Below the pieces are notes generated by a model, which was not told the origin of the DNA, ran no database searches, and was given only the letters and a program-made list of their open reading frames with translations. A program made the translations under genes and the position numbers. Shown here piece by piece: positions 35,926-44,879 of a stretch of 64,000 bases of DNA; within the stretch, counting starts at the first letter, position 1, and each line of letters opens with the position of its first letter. Origin of the DNA: Rathayibacter tritici (GTDB lineage: Bacteria > Actinomycetota > Actinomycetes > Actinomycetales > Microbacteriaceae); contig NZ_PSWS01000057.1 in assembly GCF_002932875.1 (NCBI RefSeq), positions 1 to 64,000 of the forward strand, read 5' to 3'.

Positions 35926-36864
35926 ATGGACGCCACGGCAGCAGGACACGATGCGGAGCGCCCGCAGCTCGGGCACTTCCGCGCGGCGGATAGGGTGATC
36001 GCCCACCTCAGCGATACGCATCTGCTGGCCGAGGGGCTGCCCCTCTACGGGAAGGTCGACACGGTCGCCCGGCTCTCGCAGGCGGCGGAGCGGCTCGTCG
36101 AGCGCGGCGGACGTCTGGACGCGATCGTGGTCACCGGGGACGTCGCGGACCGGGGCGAAGAGGACGCCTATCGGCGGGTGCGCGCACAGCTCGACCCCGT
36201 GGCGAAGCGGCACGGGTGCCCGATCGTCTGGGTGATGGGCAATCACGACGAGCGCGGAGCATTTCGCCGGGTGCTGCTCGACCAGGACCCGGCCGGAGCG
36301 GGGCCGGTCGATCAGGTCGTGGACCTGGGCGGACTCCGGCTGATCGCGCTCGACAGCGCGGTCCCCGGGTTCCACCACGGCGACCTCACCGACGCGCAGC
36401 TCGCCCGGCTGAGGGACGAGCTCGCCGCTCCCGCGCCGCTCGGCACGATCCTCGCCCTGCACCATCCGCCGCTGCCCACTCCGCTGGGCGCGATGACGGT
36501 ACTCGAACTGCGCGGGATCGACCGGCTGGAGGACGTCGTGCGCGGCACGGACGTCCGCGCGATCCTCGGCGGGCACCTGCACTACCCGACTGCGGCCATC
36601 TTCGCGGGCGTGCCCGTCTTCGTCGCCGGCGCCACCAGCTACACGATGGACCTCGGAGCACCCGAACGGGAACTCACCGGCGTCGACGGCGCGCAGAGCC
36701 TCTCCCTCATCCACGTCCACCCCGAAACCGTCGCTGCGTCGTTCGTCCCCTCCGCGGCAGCGCCGATCGCGACCCGTTTCGGCTCCGACCTGACGGAGCG
36801 ACTCGAAGGCCTCGACGAGCAGGGGCGGATCGACCTGTGGTCGCGGATGCCGGAGGGCTCATGA
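35926..36864 (+). CDS. Calcineurin-type metallophosphoesterase (CpdA-like)
   Basis: Predicted binuclear-metal phosphoesterase, perhaps a 3',5'-cyclic nucleotide phosphodiesterase. All family motifs are present: HLSDTHLL, VTGDVADRGE, VMGNHDERG, ALHHPPLP and LGGHLHYPT. Length 312 aa. ATG 35926 follows GAGGGGAGCGGC. The stop overlaps xerC (ATGA), so both are made from one transcript. The natural substrate cannot be told from sequence. Confidence 0.88.
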   Translation: MDATAAGHDAERPQLGHFRAADRVIAHLSDTHLLAEGLPLYGKVDTVARLSQAAERLVERGGRLDAIVVTGDVADRGEEDAYRRVRAQLDPVAKRHGCPIVWVMGNHDERGAFRRVLLDQDPAGAGPVDQVVDLGGLRLIALDSAVPGFHHGDLTDAQLARLRDELAAPAPLGTILALHHPPLPTPLGAMTVLELRGIDRLEDVVRGTDVRAILGGHLHYPTAAIFAGVPVFVAGATSYTMDLGAPERELTGVDGAQSLSLIHVHPETVAASFVPSAAAPIATRFGSDLTERLEGLDEQGRIDLWSRMPEGS

Positions 36865-38375
36865 GCGACGAGACGCTCACCGACTCGGTCGAGCACTTCC
36901 TCCGCTACGTCCTCGACGAGCGCTCGCTCTCTCCCGCAACGGCGAAGGGCTACCGCTCCGACCTCGTGCGGCTCGTCGCCCACGCGGCGGAGAAAGGGCA
37001 ACTCCTCACCGCCGAGCTCGACCTGGAGCTGCTGCGGGACTGGCTCTGGCGCGAGTCGGAGTCGGGCGTCGCGCGGGCGACGCTCGCCCGGCGCACGGCC
37101 GCTGTCCGCTCCTTCTCCTCCTGGGCGCAGCGCACGGAGCGGCTGCCGATCGACGTCGCCGCCCGGCTCAAGTCTCCCAAGGCCGGCCGGACCCTCCCGC
37201 GGGTGCTGACCCTTCCGCAGGCGGAGCAGGTGCTGGACACGGTCGCGGCACGCGGGGCGACGGAAGATCCGGTGGCACTGCGCGACCTGGCGATCATCGA
37301 GTTGCTGTACGCCTCGGGCATTCGCGTCTCGGAGCTGGTCGCTGTCGACCTGGGGGACGTCGACCTGAGTCGGCTGACCGTGCTCGTCACCGGCAAGGGC
37401 GCGAAGCAGCGGGTCGTCCCGTTCGGCGTGCCCGCGAAGGAGGCTCTGGTCACCTACCTCGAGCGCGCCCGGCCCGCGCTCGCCACCGGTGACGGCATCC
37501 GCGCCCTCCTGCTCGGACGTCGAGGCGCTCGGCTGACCCCGCGCACGGTCTACGGGATCGTGGCGCGCCTGCTCGACGGCGGCCAGGGCTCCGGCCCCTC
37601 CGGCCCGCACACCCTCCGCCATACCGCGGCGACCCATCTGCTCGACGGGGGAGCGGACCTGCGTGCCGTGCAGGAGCTGCTCGGTCACGCGAGCCTGGGT
37701 ACCACGCAGATCTACACCCACGTCTCGACCGAGCGCATCCGCGACGCCTACCGCCTGGCCCACCCCCGCGCCTGACCCGGACCCCGCGCCTGAGCCGCCG
37801 CCCGACCCCTGGCTCAACCCCGCGACCGAGCAGACCACCACCCTCGCGCCCGCCCTGACGGACCCCCTCGCCTCCCCGTCCATCGGCAGCAGCACCGCCC
37901 TCGGGATCCCGCCGAAGAACCGCATCGGCGACACGTACTCCCCGCCTTCGCGCACCCCGAGGTGCACGCACCGCTCGGAGCAGTGGCCGCCGGTTCCCAC
38001 CACGCCGACTGCCTGCCCCGCCGCAAGGACCTGCCCCGCGCTCACCGACGTGTCCACCGGCTCGAGCGACGAGACCAGCCCGCCGGCGTGCGCGATGCTC
38101 AGCACGGGCCGGTCCGCCACCTTTCCCGCGTACACCACCGTTCCCGCCGCGACCGCGACCACCGGCTGCCCCGGCATGGCCGACAGGTCGACCCCGCGAT
38201 GGCCCGCGGCGTAGCGGTGCGCAGGAGCGTTCCACGGAGCGACGAGCGAGAAGCCCCCGACCGGCGAGCTCCACCGGACGGCGGTCGCGTCGGTGGACAG
38301 GGCGTGGACGGGTGCGCCGGAGAGCAGCGCGACGAGCGCGAACACGCCCGGGCGCAGGAGACGAGAACTGATCAT
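36639..38375 (-). CDS. M23-type peptidase with abnormal read-on tail antisense to xerC
   Basis: Predicted secreted or cell-wall LytM-like protein. ATG 38375 follows GGAGGGTGG; residues 1-27 are a signal peptide (FALVALLSGAPVHA). The M23 core has AGHRGVDLSA, then PVVAVAAGTVVYAG and CVHLGVREGG, where the first His of the usual HxH is Cys, a variant seen in actinobacterial relatives. The core ends near residue 185, but no in-frame stop occurs until 36639, giving 578 codons; residues after about 200 lie antisense to xerC and look like non-coding GC-rich translation. In another frame a TGA sits near 37811. I trust only 38375 to about 37790 as real coding sequence. Confidence 0.7.
   Translation of the reverse strand: MISSRLLRPGVFALVALLSGAPVHALSTDATAVRWSSPVGGFSLVAPWNAPAHRYAAGHRGVDLSAMPGQPVVAVAAGTVVYAGKVADRPVLSIAHAGGLVSSLEPVDTSVSAGQVLAAGQAVGVVGTGGHCSERCVHLGVREGGEYVSPMRFFGGIPRAVLLPMDGEARGSVRAGARVVVCSVAGLSQGSGGGSGAGSGSGAGVGQAVGVADALGRDVGVDLRGTQARVTEQLLHGTQVRSPVEQMGRRGMAEGVRAGGAGALAAVEQARHDPVDRARGQPSASTSEQEGADAVTGGERGPGALEVGDQSLLRGHAERDDPLLRALAGDEHGQPTQVDVPQVDSDQLRDANARGVQQLDDRQVAQCHRIFRRPACRDRVQHLLRLRKGQHPREGPAGLGRLEPGGDVDRQPLRALRPGGEGADSGRAPGERRPRDARLRLAPEPVPQQLQVELGGEELPFLRRVGDEPHEVGAVALRRCGRERALVEDVAEEVLDRVGERLVAHEPSGIRDHRSIRPCSSRPSSRSVRSEPKRVAIGAAAEGTNDAATVSGWTWMRERLCAPSTPVSSRSGAPRSIV
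36861..37775 (+). CDS. xerC: Tyrosine recombinase XerC
   Basis: Site-specific recombinase that, with XerD, resolves chromosome dimers. The SAM-like N-terminal core-binding domain is followed by the catalytic domain with ASGIRVSEL (Arg near 155), GKGAKQR (Lys), HTLRHTAATH (His/Arg near 250), GHASLGTTQ and the nucleophile IYTHVS (Tyr near 284). Length 304 aa. Its position after dprA is normal for the housekeeping enzyme, not a phage integrase. The whole gene is antisense to the run-on frame of the M23 peptidase. Confidence 0.93.
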   Translation: MSDETLTDSVEHFLRYVLDERSLSPATAKGYRSDLVRLVAHAAEKGQLLTAELDLELLRDWLWRESESGVARATLARRTAAVRSFSSWAQRTERLPIDVAARLKSPKAGRTLPRVLTLPQAEQVLDTVAARGATEDPVALRDLAIIELLYASGIRVSELVAVDLGDVDLSRLTVLVTGKGAKQRVVPFGVPAKEALVTYLERARPALATGDGIRALLLGRRGARLTPRTVYGIVARLLDGGQGSGPSGPHTLRHTAATHLLDGGADLRAVQELLGHASLGTTQIYTHVSTERIRDAYRLAHPRA

Positions 38376-38583
38376 GAGACCACCCTCCAGGGCCCATTGA
38401 CGCTCCGGGCGGGAGTCGTCCTGACCGGGGGAGAAGCGGCGGAAGAGCAAGGCTGTGGAGGGAGGTCATCCGCTTCAGGGAGCGCACCCCGTCTCACCGC
38501 ATGCCGGGCGGGGAGTAACGTGCCGGTGATCCGGCTCGGGAGCGGTACCCTGCACCCACCGGCGGCGAGAATCGGAGACGACC

Positions 38584-40065
38584 ATGACCAGCGGACAAGC
38601 TGACACGACCAGTGGGAGAGCGGACATCCCGAATCCTTCGGCGGCGAAGCTGAAGAGGAAGGTGATCGGCCTCGCGATCGCGGCGGCGGTCGGTGGCTTC
38701 CTCTTCGGCTTCGACTCCTCGGTAGTCAACGGAGCCGTGGAAGCGATTCAGGGGGATTTCTCCCTTTCGGCAGCGCTGATCGGCTTCGCCGTCGCCTCCG
38801 CACTACTCGGTTGCGCACTCGGCGCCTACCTCGCCGGCCGCCTGGCCGACCGTTGGGGCCGCATCAGGGTCATGCTGCTCGGCGCCGCCCTGTTCTTCAT
38901 CTCTTCCATCGGCGCCGGCGTGGCGGTCGCGGTCTGGGACCTCGTGCTCTGGCGCGTCGTCGGGGGCCTGGGCATCGGCATCGCCTCGGTGATCGCGCCG
39001 ACCTACATCTCGGAGATCGCGCCGAAGGCGATCCGCGGCGCGCTCGCCTCCCTGCAGCAGCTGGCGATCACGCTCGGCATCTTCGCCGCCCTGCTCTCGG
39101 ACACTCTCATCGCGACCGGCGCGAACGGCGCGTCGGAGCCGTTCTGGTTCGGCGTGGCCGCCTGGCGCTGGATGTTCATCGCCTGCGCCGTGCCCGCGGT
39201 GATCTACGGTCTCCTGGCGCTGACTCTCCCGGAGTCGCCCCGCTACCTCGCGACGCGCGGCCGCTCCAAGGACGCCCGCGCGGTGCTCGCTACGGTCACC
39301 CCGCGCGACGAGGTCGACGAGGCCCTCGCGGACATCCAGAAGAAGATCGACGAGGACGCCGAGAACGCCAAGCGCTCCAGCCTGCGCGGACCCGCGCTCG
39401 GCCTGCTTCCCGTGGTCTGGGTCGGAATCCTGCTCTCGGTGTTCCAGCAGTTCGTGGGCATCAACGTGATCTTCTACTACTCCACCTCGCTCTGGAGCGC
39501 GGTCGGCTTCGACGAGTCGAACTCGTTCGCGATCTCGGTCTTCACCTCGGTGGTCAACGTCGTCGTGACCTTCGTGGCGATCTTCCTGGTCGACAAGGTC
39601 GGGCGAAAGCCGCTGCTCCTGGTCGGCTCGGCGGGCATGGCGATCTCGCTCGCGCTGATGGCGATCGCCTTCAGCCAGTCGACGATCAGCGGCGAGGATG
39701 TCTCGTTGCCCGGCGCCTGGGGTCCGATCGCCCTGGTCTCGGCGAATGCGTTCGTCGTGTTCTTCGGCGCCACCTGGGGCCCGCTGGTCTGGGTGCTCCT
39801 GGGTGAGATCTTCCCCAACCGGATCCGCGCCGCGGCGCTCGGCCTCGCCGCCTCCGCCCAGTGGATCGCGAACTTCGTCATCACCGTGACCTTCCCGATC
39901 CTCTCGCAGGACGTGTCGCTCACCCTCGCCTACGGCCTCTACGCGGCGTTCGCGGCGATCTCGTTCGTCTTCGTCTTCATGTTCGTCCCCGAGACCAAGG
40001 GCCGCTCGCTGGAGGAGATGGACACGCTGCACATCCGCACGGTGATGAAGTCGGCGCGCAAGTAG
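38584..40065 (+). CDS. MFS sugar porter (sugar:proton symporter)
   Basis: Twelve-helix major facilitator of the sugar porter family, importing a monosaccharide with protons. Family signatures are GFLFGFDSSVVNG, GRLADRWGR, RVVGGLGIGIASVIAPTYISE (cut: VVGGLGIGIAS), LPESPRYLATRG, the sugar-contact QQFVGINVIFYY segment and PETKGRSLEEM near the end. Length 493 aa. GGAGACGACC precedes ATG 38584; TACCCT near 38547 may be a -10 box. It is divergent from the peptidase gene and ends at a strong hairpin. Substrate is not predictable. Confidence 0.93.
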   Translation: MTSGQADTTSGRADIPNPSAAKLKRKVIGLAIAAAVGGFLFGFDSSVVNGAVEAIQGDFSLSAALIGFAVASALLGCALGAYLAGRLADRWGRIRVMLLGAALFFISSIGAGVAVAVWDLVLWRVVGGLGIGIASVIAPTYISEIAPKAIRGALASLQQLAITLGIFAALLSDTLIATGANGASEPFWFGVAAWRWMFIACAVPAVIYGLLALTLPESPRYLATRGRSKDARAVLATVTPRDEVDEALADIQKKIDEDAENAKRSSLRGPALGLLPVVWVGILLSVFQQFVGINVIFYYSTSLWSAVGFDESNSFAISVFTSVVNVVVTFVAIFLVDKVGRKPLLLVGSAGMAISLALMAIAFSQSTISGEDVSLPGAWGPIALVSANAFVVFFGATWGPLVWVLLGEIFPNRIRAAALGLAASAQWIANFVITVTFPILSQDVSLTLAYGLYAAFAAISFVFVFMFVPETKGRSLEEMDTLHIRTVMKSARK

Positions 40066-40084
40066 CGCCCGGCTCCAGGCTCCT

Positions 40085-40119
40085 ACGGCCGCCCTCCGCA
40101 GCAGCGGGGAGGCGGCCGT
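40085..40119 (+). terminator. Hairpin terminator after the sugar porter
   Basis: ACGGCCGCC (40085-40093) pairs with GGCGGCCGT (40111-40119), with extra inner TCC/GGA pairs. TTCTGG follows. It lies 19 bases past the porter stop and just before the rpsB promoter region. Confidence 0.75.
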
Positions 40120-40328
40120 TCTGGTGCTAGAGTGCACGGAGCACCTCGCTCGTCGGGGTGACTACGCGCGCCCATTCGGCCTCCGCTTCCCACGGTCCCT
40201 CTCCGCTCACGCGGCGGGGGCGGGAGTGCGCCGGGCGCCAGGGCGATGTGCCGACCGGCCGTCGCAGACAACCGAACGGGAGTTCGGCGCCGTCGTGCGC
40301 CCGGGCCCCGAGACAAGGAGAACGACTC
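40120..40328 (+). promoter_or_regulatory. rpsB promoter region and long leader
   Basis: TAGAGT at about 40128-40133 is a likely -10 box directly after the terminator hairpin; a matching -35 is not evident. This gives a GC-rich leader of about 190 bases without a gene. ACAAGGAGAA just before ATG 40329 is a good ribosome site. A leader this long before rpsB could hold an S2 feedback element, but I cannot fold it reliably by eye. Confidence 0.45.
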
Positions 40329-41315
40329 ATGGCAGTCGTCACCATGCGCCAGCTGCTCGACAGCGGCGTCCACTTCGGGCACCAGACCCGTCGCTGGAAC
40401 CCGAAGATGAAGCGCTTCATCCTGACCGAGCGCTCGGGCAGCTACATCATCGATCTCCAGCAGTCGCTGGCCTACATCGACAAGACCTACGACTTCGTCA
40501 AGGAGACGGTCGCCCACGGCGGCACCATTCTCTTCGTCGGTACCAAGAAGCAGGCGCAGAACGCGATCTCGGAGCAGGCCACCCGCGTTGGCCAGCCGTA
40601 CGTGAACCAGCGCTGGCTCGGCGGACTCCTGACCAACTTCCAGACGGTCTCGAAGCGCCTCGCCCGCATGAAGGAGCTGGAGGAGCTCGACTTCGACGAC
40701 ACGTCGAAGAGCGGCTTCACCAAGAAGGAGCTCCTCATCAAGAAGCGCGAGCTCGACAAGCTGCACAAGTCACTCGGTGGAATCCGCAACCTTTCGAAGA
40801 CGCCGTCGGCCCTCTGGGTCGTCGACACCAAGAAGGAGCACCTCGCGATCGACGAGGCCAAGAAGCTGGGCATCCCGGTGATCGGCATCCTCGACACGAA
40901 CTGCGACCCGGACGAGGTCCAGTACCCGATCCCGGGTAACGACGACGCGATCCGCTCGGTGAGCCTGCTCACCCGCATCGTCGCCGACGCCGCGGCCGAG
41001 GGCCTCATCCAGCGCCACCAGAAGCCCGAGGCCGAGGGCAATGTCTCTGCCGTGGAGCCGCTGGCGGAGTGGGAGCAGGAGCTGCTCGCCACGGGCGCCG
41101 ACGCGCCCGCTGCCGACGCCCCCGCCGTTGACGCCCCCGCTGCCGCCGAGGTGCAGGAGCCGAACGAGCAGGCCGGAGCGGAGACCGAGAAGGTCGCCGA
41201 CGCCGAGGCCGCGACGGCTGACGAGGCCGTCGCCGAGGCCGAGACCCCCGCCGCGGAGGAGGCCCCCGAGGCCGACGCCGCCGCGACCTCGACCGACGAG
41301 ACCGCCGCCGTCTGA
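40329..41315 (+). CDS. rpsB: Ribosomal protein uS2
   Basis: Small-subunit ribosomal protein. Conserved segments are [21 protein letters not shown] (core [11 protein letters not shown]), [23 protein letters not shown] and [12 protein letters not shown]. Residues after about 245 form an Ala/Glu/Pro-rich tail of roughly 80 residues, typical for this group, giving 328 aa. It starts the rpsB-tsf-pyrH-frr-cdsA group; a strong hairpin separates it from tsf. Confidence 0.98.
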   Translation: MAVVTMRQLLDSGVHFGHQTRRWNPKMKRFILTERSGSYIIDLQQSLAYIDKTYDFVKETVAHGGTILFVGTKKQAQNAISEQATRVGQPYVNQRWLGGLLTNFQTVSKRLARMKELEELDFDDTSKSGFTKKELLIKKRELDKLHKSLGGIRNLSKTPSALWVVDTKKEHLAIDEAKKLGIPVIGILDTNCDPDEVQYPIPGNDDAIRSVSLLTRIVADAAAEGLIQRHQKPEAEGNVSAVEPLAEWEQELLATGADAPAADAPAVDAPAAAEVQEPNEQAGAETEKVADAEAATADEAVAEAETPAAEEAPEADAAATSTDETAAV

Positions 41316-41330
41316 CCTCCCGTTCCGTGA

Positions 41331-41369
41331 CGGGGGTCGGACGCCGCGTTCGCGGTCGTCCGGCCCCCG
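41331..41369 (+). terminator. Strong hairpin between rpsB and tsf
   Basis: CGGGGGTCGGACG (41331-41343) pairs with CGTCCGGCCCCCG (41357-41369) with one G-T wobble; the loop itself folds as CCGC/GCGG, so the stem is almost continuous. No T-run follows. It may attenuate transcription into tsf or protect the rpsB mRNA end. Confidence 0.7.
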
Positions 41370-41494
41370 CTCGGTCGGTACACGTTCACCACGAGTAAGA
41401 ACCGTCGTCACCTCGGCGTGCTGGGCTTTTCGAGAGTCCGCCGCCCCGCGTGAGGGCGCCGCAGAGTTTCCGAACCAAGAGGAGTTCCGAGAAC

Positions 41495-42322
41495 ATGGCT
41501 AATTTCAGCCTCGCTGACGTCAAGACGCTGCGCGAGCAGCTCGGTACCGGCATGGTCGACACGAAGAATGCGCTCGTCGAGGCCGATGGCGACCTGGACA
41601 AGGCGGTCGAGATCCTCCGCCTCAAGGGCGCTAAGGGTAACGCGAAGCGCGCCGACCGCTCCACAAGCGAGGGCCTCGTCGCCGCCGCCGAGAAGGACGG
41701 CGTCGCCACGATGATCGAACTCGCCTGCGAGACCGACTTCGTCGCCAAGGGCACCAAATTCATCGCCCTCGCCGACGCCGTGCTCGCCGCGGTCGTCGCC
41801 GCCGGCTCCACCACGGTCGAGGAGGCCCTCGCGGCCCCCGCCGACGGCAAGACCGTTGCCGACCTCATCAACGACGAGGCCGCGATCCTCGGCGAGAAGG
41901 TGGAGCTGCGTCGTGTGGCCGTCGTCTCGGGCGAGCACTTCGCGATCTACCTGCACAAGACCAACAAGGACCTGCCTCCGCAGGTCGGCGTGGTCGTGGG
42001 CTACGCGGGTGAGGACGCCGAGACCGCGCGCTCCGTCGCTCAGCACATTTCGTTTGCGAACCCGTCCTACCTCTCGCGTGAGGACGTCCCGCAGTCCGAG
42101 GTCGACACCGAGCGCCGCATCGTCGAGGAGATCTCGCGCGGCGAGGGCAAGCCCGAGGCGGCCCTGCCGACGATTATCGAGGGACGCGTGAACGCGTACT
42201 TCAAGCAGGTCGCGCTGTTCGACCAGGAGTACGCGAAGGACAACAAGCTGTCCATCAGCAAGGTCCTGAGCGACGCGGGTCTGAGCGTTTCGGGCTTCGC
42301 CCGCTTCAAGGTCGGCGCCTGA
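41495..42322 (+). CDS. tsf: Elongation factor Ts
   Basis: Nucleotide exchange factor for EF-Tu. The N-terminal UBA-like domain (SLADVKTLREQLGTGMVD; signature TGMVDTKNAL) and the core motif ELACETDFVAKG are clear. Length 275 aa is typical. ATG 41495 follows AAGAGGAGTTCCGAGAAC. It ends at a strong intrinsic-type hairpin before pyrH. Confidence 0.98.
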   Translation: MANFSLADVKTLREQLGTGMVDTKNALVEADGDLDKAVEILRLKGAKGNAKRADRSTSEGLVAAAEKDGVATMIELACETDFVAKGTKFIALADAVLAAVVAAGSTTVEEALAAPADGKTVADLINDEAAILGEKVELRRVAVVSGEHFAIYLHKTNKDLPPQVGVVVGYAGEDAETARSVAQHISFANPSYLSREDVPQSEVDTERRIVEEISRGEGKPEAALPTIIEGRVNAYFKQVALFDQEYAKDNKLSISKVLSDAGLSVSGFARFKVGA

Positions 42323-42334
42323 CAGCACCGCAGG

Positions 42335-42377
42335 AGGGAGTCCGGGTCGTTCAGTCGACCCGGACTCCCTTCGCTCT
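42335..42377 (+). terminator. Terminator hairpin after tsf
   Basis: AGGGAGTCCGGGTCG (42335-42349) pairs perfectly with CGACCCGGACTCCCT (42356-42370) around six bases, followed by TCGCTCT. It lies 12 bases after the tsf stop. Confidence 0.85.
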
Positions 42378-42456
42378 GCCCGGGCCGTCCGCGGCGCGGT
42401 CGCGGGCCGTGCTCCGGGCGGGATAAGTTTGTACGGGTCTACGGGAGGAAACGTCC

Positions 42457-43188
42457 ATGACGCAGACGGATGCGATGACGACGGGCAAGCGCCGCAGGGT
42501 GCTGCTGAAGCTGTCGGGGGAGGCGTTCGGCGCCGGCACGCTCGGCGTGAATCCTGATGTGATCAGCGCCCTCGCCCGCGAAATCGCCGATGCCGCCACC
42601 GAGGTCGAGGTCTCGGTGGTCGTGGGCGGCGGCAACTTCTTCCGCGGAGCCGAGCTCTCCCAGCGCGGGATGGACCGCGGTCGGGCCGATTACATGGGCA
42701 TGCTGGGCACGGTGATGAACGCCCTCGCGCTCCAGGACTTCCTCGAGCAGGCGGGCGCCGAGACCCGTGTGCAGTCGGCGATCGCGATGACACAGGTCGC
42801 CGAGCCCTATATCCCCCGTCGAGCGATTCGGCACATGGAGAAGGGGCGCGTCGTGATCTTCGGTGCCGGCGCCGGGCTTCCGTACTTCTCGACCGACACG
42901 GTCGCCGCCCAGCGTGCACTCGAGACGCACGCCGACGTGGTGCTCGTTGCGAAGAACGGAGTGGACGGCGTGTACGACGCCGACCCGCGCACCACGCCCG
43001 AGGCGAAAAAGCTGGACACTCTGACCTATCTGGAGGCGCTCCAGCGCGGCCTTAAGGTCGTCGACTCCACTGCGTTCAGCCTGTGCATGGACAACGGCAT
43101 GCCGATGCAGGTCTTTGGGATGGAGCCCTCAGGCAATGTCGCGAAGGCCATCCGCGGCGCCGATCTCGGCACCCTCGTCTCGAACTAG
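42457..43188 (+). CDS. pyrH: UMP kinase
   Basis: Phosphorylates UMP to UDP in pyrimidine nucleotide synthesis; amino-acid kinase fold. The 243-aa protein shows [37 protein letters not shown], and [17 protein letters not shown], all expected for hexameric bacterial UMP kinase. GGGAGGAAACGTCC stands before ATG 42457. TAAGTT near 42424 may be part of its own -10 region after the tsf terminator. Confidence 0.97.
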   Translation: MTQTDAMTTGKRRRVLLKLSGEAFGAGTLGVNPDVISALAREIADAATEVEVSVVVGGGNFFRGAELSQRGMDRGRADYMGMLGTVMNALALQDFLEQAGAETRVQSAIAMTQVAEPYIPRRAIRHMEKGRVVIFGAGAGLPYFSTDTVAAQRALETHADVVLVAKNGVDGVYDADPRTTPEAKKLDTLTYLEALQRGLKVVDSTAFSLCMDNGMPMQVFGMEPSGNVAKAIRGADLGTLVSN

Positions 43189-43220
43189 ACTGACCACTTC
43201 CCTCTCTTAAGGAGTTCCCT

Positions 43221-43775
43221 GTGATCTCGGATGTACTGGCCGACGCGAAGACCAAGATGGGCAAGGCCGTCGAGGTCGCCAAGGAGGACTTCTCCACGGT
43301 CCGCACCGGGCGGGCGAACCCCGGCATGTTCCAGAAGGTGCTGGTGAGCTACTACGGAACGCCGACGCCGCTCTCGCAGCTCGCCTCGCTGCAGAACCAG
43401 GAGGCCCGCACCCTCCTCGTCACGCCGTACGACAAGGGCTCGCTGCGCGACATCGAGCAGGCCATCCGGGACATGCCGAACCTCGGTGCGAACCCGACGA
43501 ACGACGGCACGCTGATCCGAGTGACCCTGCCGGAGCTCACCGCCGAGCGCCGCAAGGAGTTCGTGAAGATCGTGCGCACGAAGGCCGAGGACGCGAAGAT
43601 CGCGGTGCGCAACATCCGCCGGAAGGGCAAGGACGACCTCGACGCACTGAAGGGCGACATCGGCGACGACGAGCTCTCCCGCGGCGAGAAGGAGCTCGAG
43701 GCGCTGACGAAGCAGCACGTCGACGCGATCGACGAGGCGCTCAAGCGCAAGGAATCCGAACTGCTCGAGGTGTAG
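43221..43775 (+). CDS. frr: Ribosome recycling factor
   Basis: Splits the post-termination ribosome together with EF-G. The 184-aa protein shows [44 protein letters not shown] and [16 protein letters not shown] 43221 follows TTAAGGAGTTCCCT. It lies 32 bases after pyrH and two bases before cdsA, as in most actinobacteria. Confidence 0.98.
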   Translation: MISDVLADAKTKMGKAVEVAKEDFSTVRTGRANPGMFQKVLVSYYGTPTPLSQLASLQNQEARTLLVTPYDKGSLRDIEQAIRDMPNLGANPTNDGTLIRVTLPELTAERRKEFVKIVRTKAEDAKIAVRNIRRKGKDDLDALKGDIGDDELSRGEKELEALTKQHVDAIDEALKRKESELLEV

Positions 43776-43777
43776 CG

Positions 43778-44812
43778 GTGGGCGAGATCCCCGAAGGACC
43801 CGTGGGCGGCCAGAAGAGCGTGGACGGCCAGAAGAGACCGTCTCCGCGCGTCCCGGGTGCCCGGGGGTCCCGGATGGTCACCAGGGACGCGTTGCGCGCG
43901 CGTGCCCAGCAGGGCCGGGCCGATGTCGAGCGCCAGCTCGAAGCGACCCGGGCTCAGCTCGAGGCGACGAACGACCGCCTGACCGCGCGCTCCGGCCGGA
44001 ACCTCGTGTCGGCGACCGCCATCGGTCTGATCGGCGGTGGCGCGATGGTCGTCAGTCTGCTGGTGGTCAAGGAACTCTTCATGGTGCTCGCGGGCGCTCT
44101 GGTGCTCCTCGCGGCGCTGGAGCTCTCGAACGCGCTCCGCCACGCCGGCCGTGACATCCCGCGCATCCCTACCGGAATCGCGGCGGTCGCCGCAGTGCCG
44201 GCCGCCTACTACGGGGGTCTCGGAGCGGCGTGGGCGGCGGTGCTCGGCGGCTCGATCCTCGTCGGCGTCTGGCGTCTGGGCGAGCAGCTGTTCCGGCGCA
44301 CGGCCTCCAGTCGGCGCGACCTCGCCCTCGACATCGGCCTCGGCGCCTTCGTGCAGGGTTACACCACCTTCCTCTGCGCCTTCGCGATCCGCTTGGTCGC
44401 CGAGCCGGGCGGCCAGCTCTGGGCCTTCGCGTTCCTGGTGCTGGTGATCGTCGTGGACACCGGCGCCTATATCAGTGGGCTGACCTGGGGCAAGCACCCG
44501 ATGGCGCCCCGGATCAGTCCGAAGAAGACCTGGGAGGGTTTCGCCGGCGCGGCGGTCGCAGGCATCGTCGTCGGTGTTCTTCTCGCCCTGCTGATGCTTG
44601 GTCAGCCGTGGTGGGTCGGTGCGGTCTTCGGGGCGGTCGTGCTGCTGACGGCGACGCTCGGGGACCTGGCGGAGTCGCTGATCAAACGTGACATCGGCAT
44701 TAAGGACATGAGCTCGTGGCTGCCAGGGCACGGGGGAGTGCTCGACCGCCTCGACTCGATCCTGCCCTCGGCCGCCGCGGCCTACGTGCTGTACTTCCTC
44801 TTCGGGCACTGA
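43778..44812 (+). CDS. cdsA: Phosphatidate cytidylyltransferase
   Basis: Makes CDP-diacylglycerol, precursor of membrane phospholipids. The N-terminal 65 residues are charged and probably cytoplasmic; then about eight hydrophobic helices follow. The active-site signature is near the C-terminus: DTGAYISGLTWGKHP, ISPKKTWEG, and GDLAESLIKRDIGIKDMSSW leading to PGHGGVLDRLDS. Length 344 aa. GTG start two bases after frr, so the genes are coupled. Confidence 0.95.
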   Translation: MGEIPEGPVGGQKSVDGQKRPSPRVPGARGSRMVTRDALRARAQQGRADVERQLEATRAQLEATNDRLTARSGRNLVSATAIGLIGGGAMVVSLLVVKELFMVLAGALVLLAALELSNALRHAGRDIPRIPTGIAAVAAVPAAYYGGLGAAWAAVLGGSILVGVWRLGEQLFRRTASSRRDLALDIGLGAFVQGYTTFLCAFAIRLVAEPGGQLWAFAFLVLVIVVDTGAYISGLTWGKHPMAPRISPKKTWEGFAGAAVAGIVVGVLLALLMLGQPWWVGAVFGAVVLLTATLGDLAESLIKRDIGIKDMSSWLPGHGGVLDRLDSILPSAAAAYVLYFLFGH

Positions 44813-44879
44813 GCCGACTCGGAGGTCCGGCGGGGCGCGCCGATTCCTCTCCCGACCCGCGGCTTGGCATGATGTCGGG

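Noticed and set aside
36861-37775. Tyrosine recombinase as a sign of a prophage or integrated element
   Set aside because: The position after dprA and the sequence fit the housekeeping XerC; no phage genes or attachment repeats are near.
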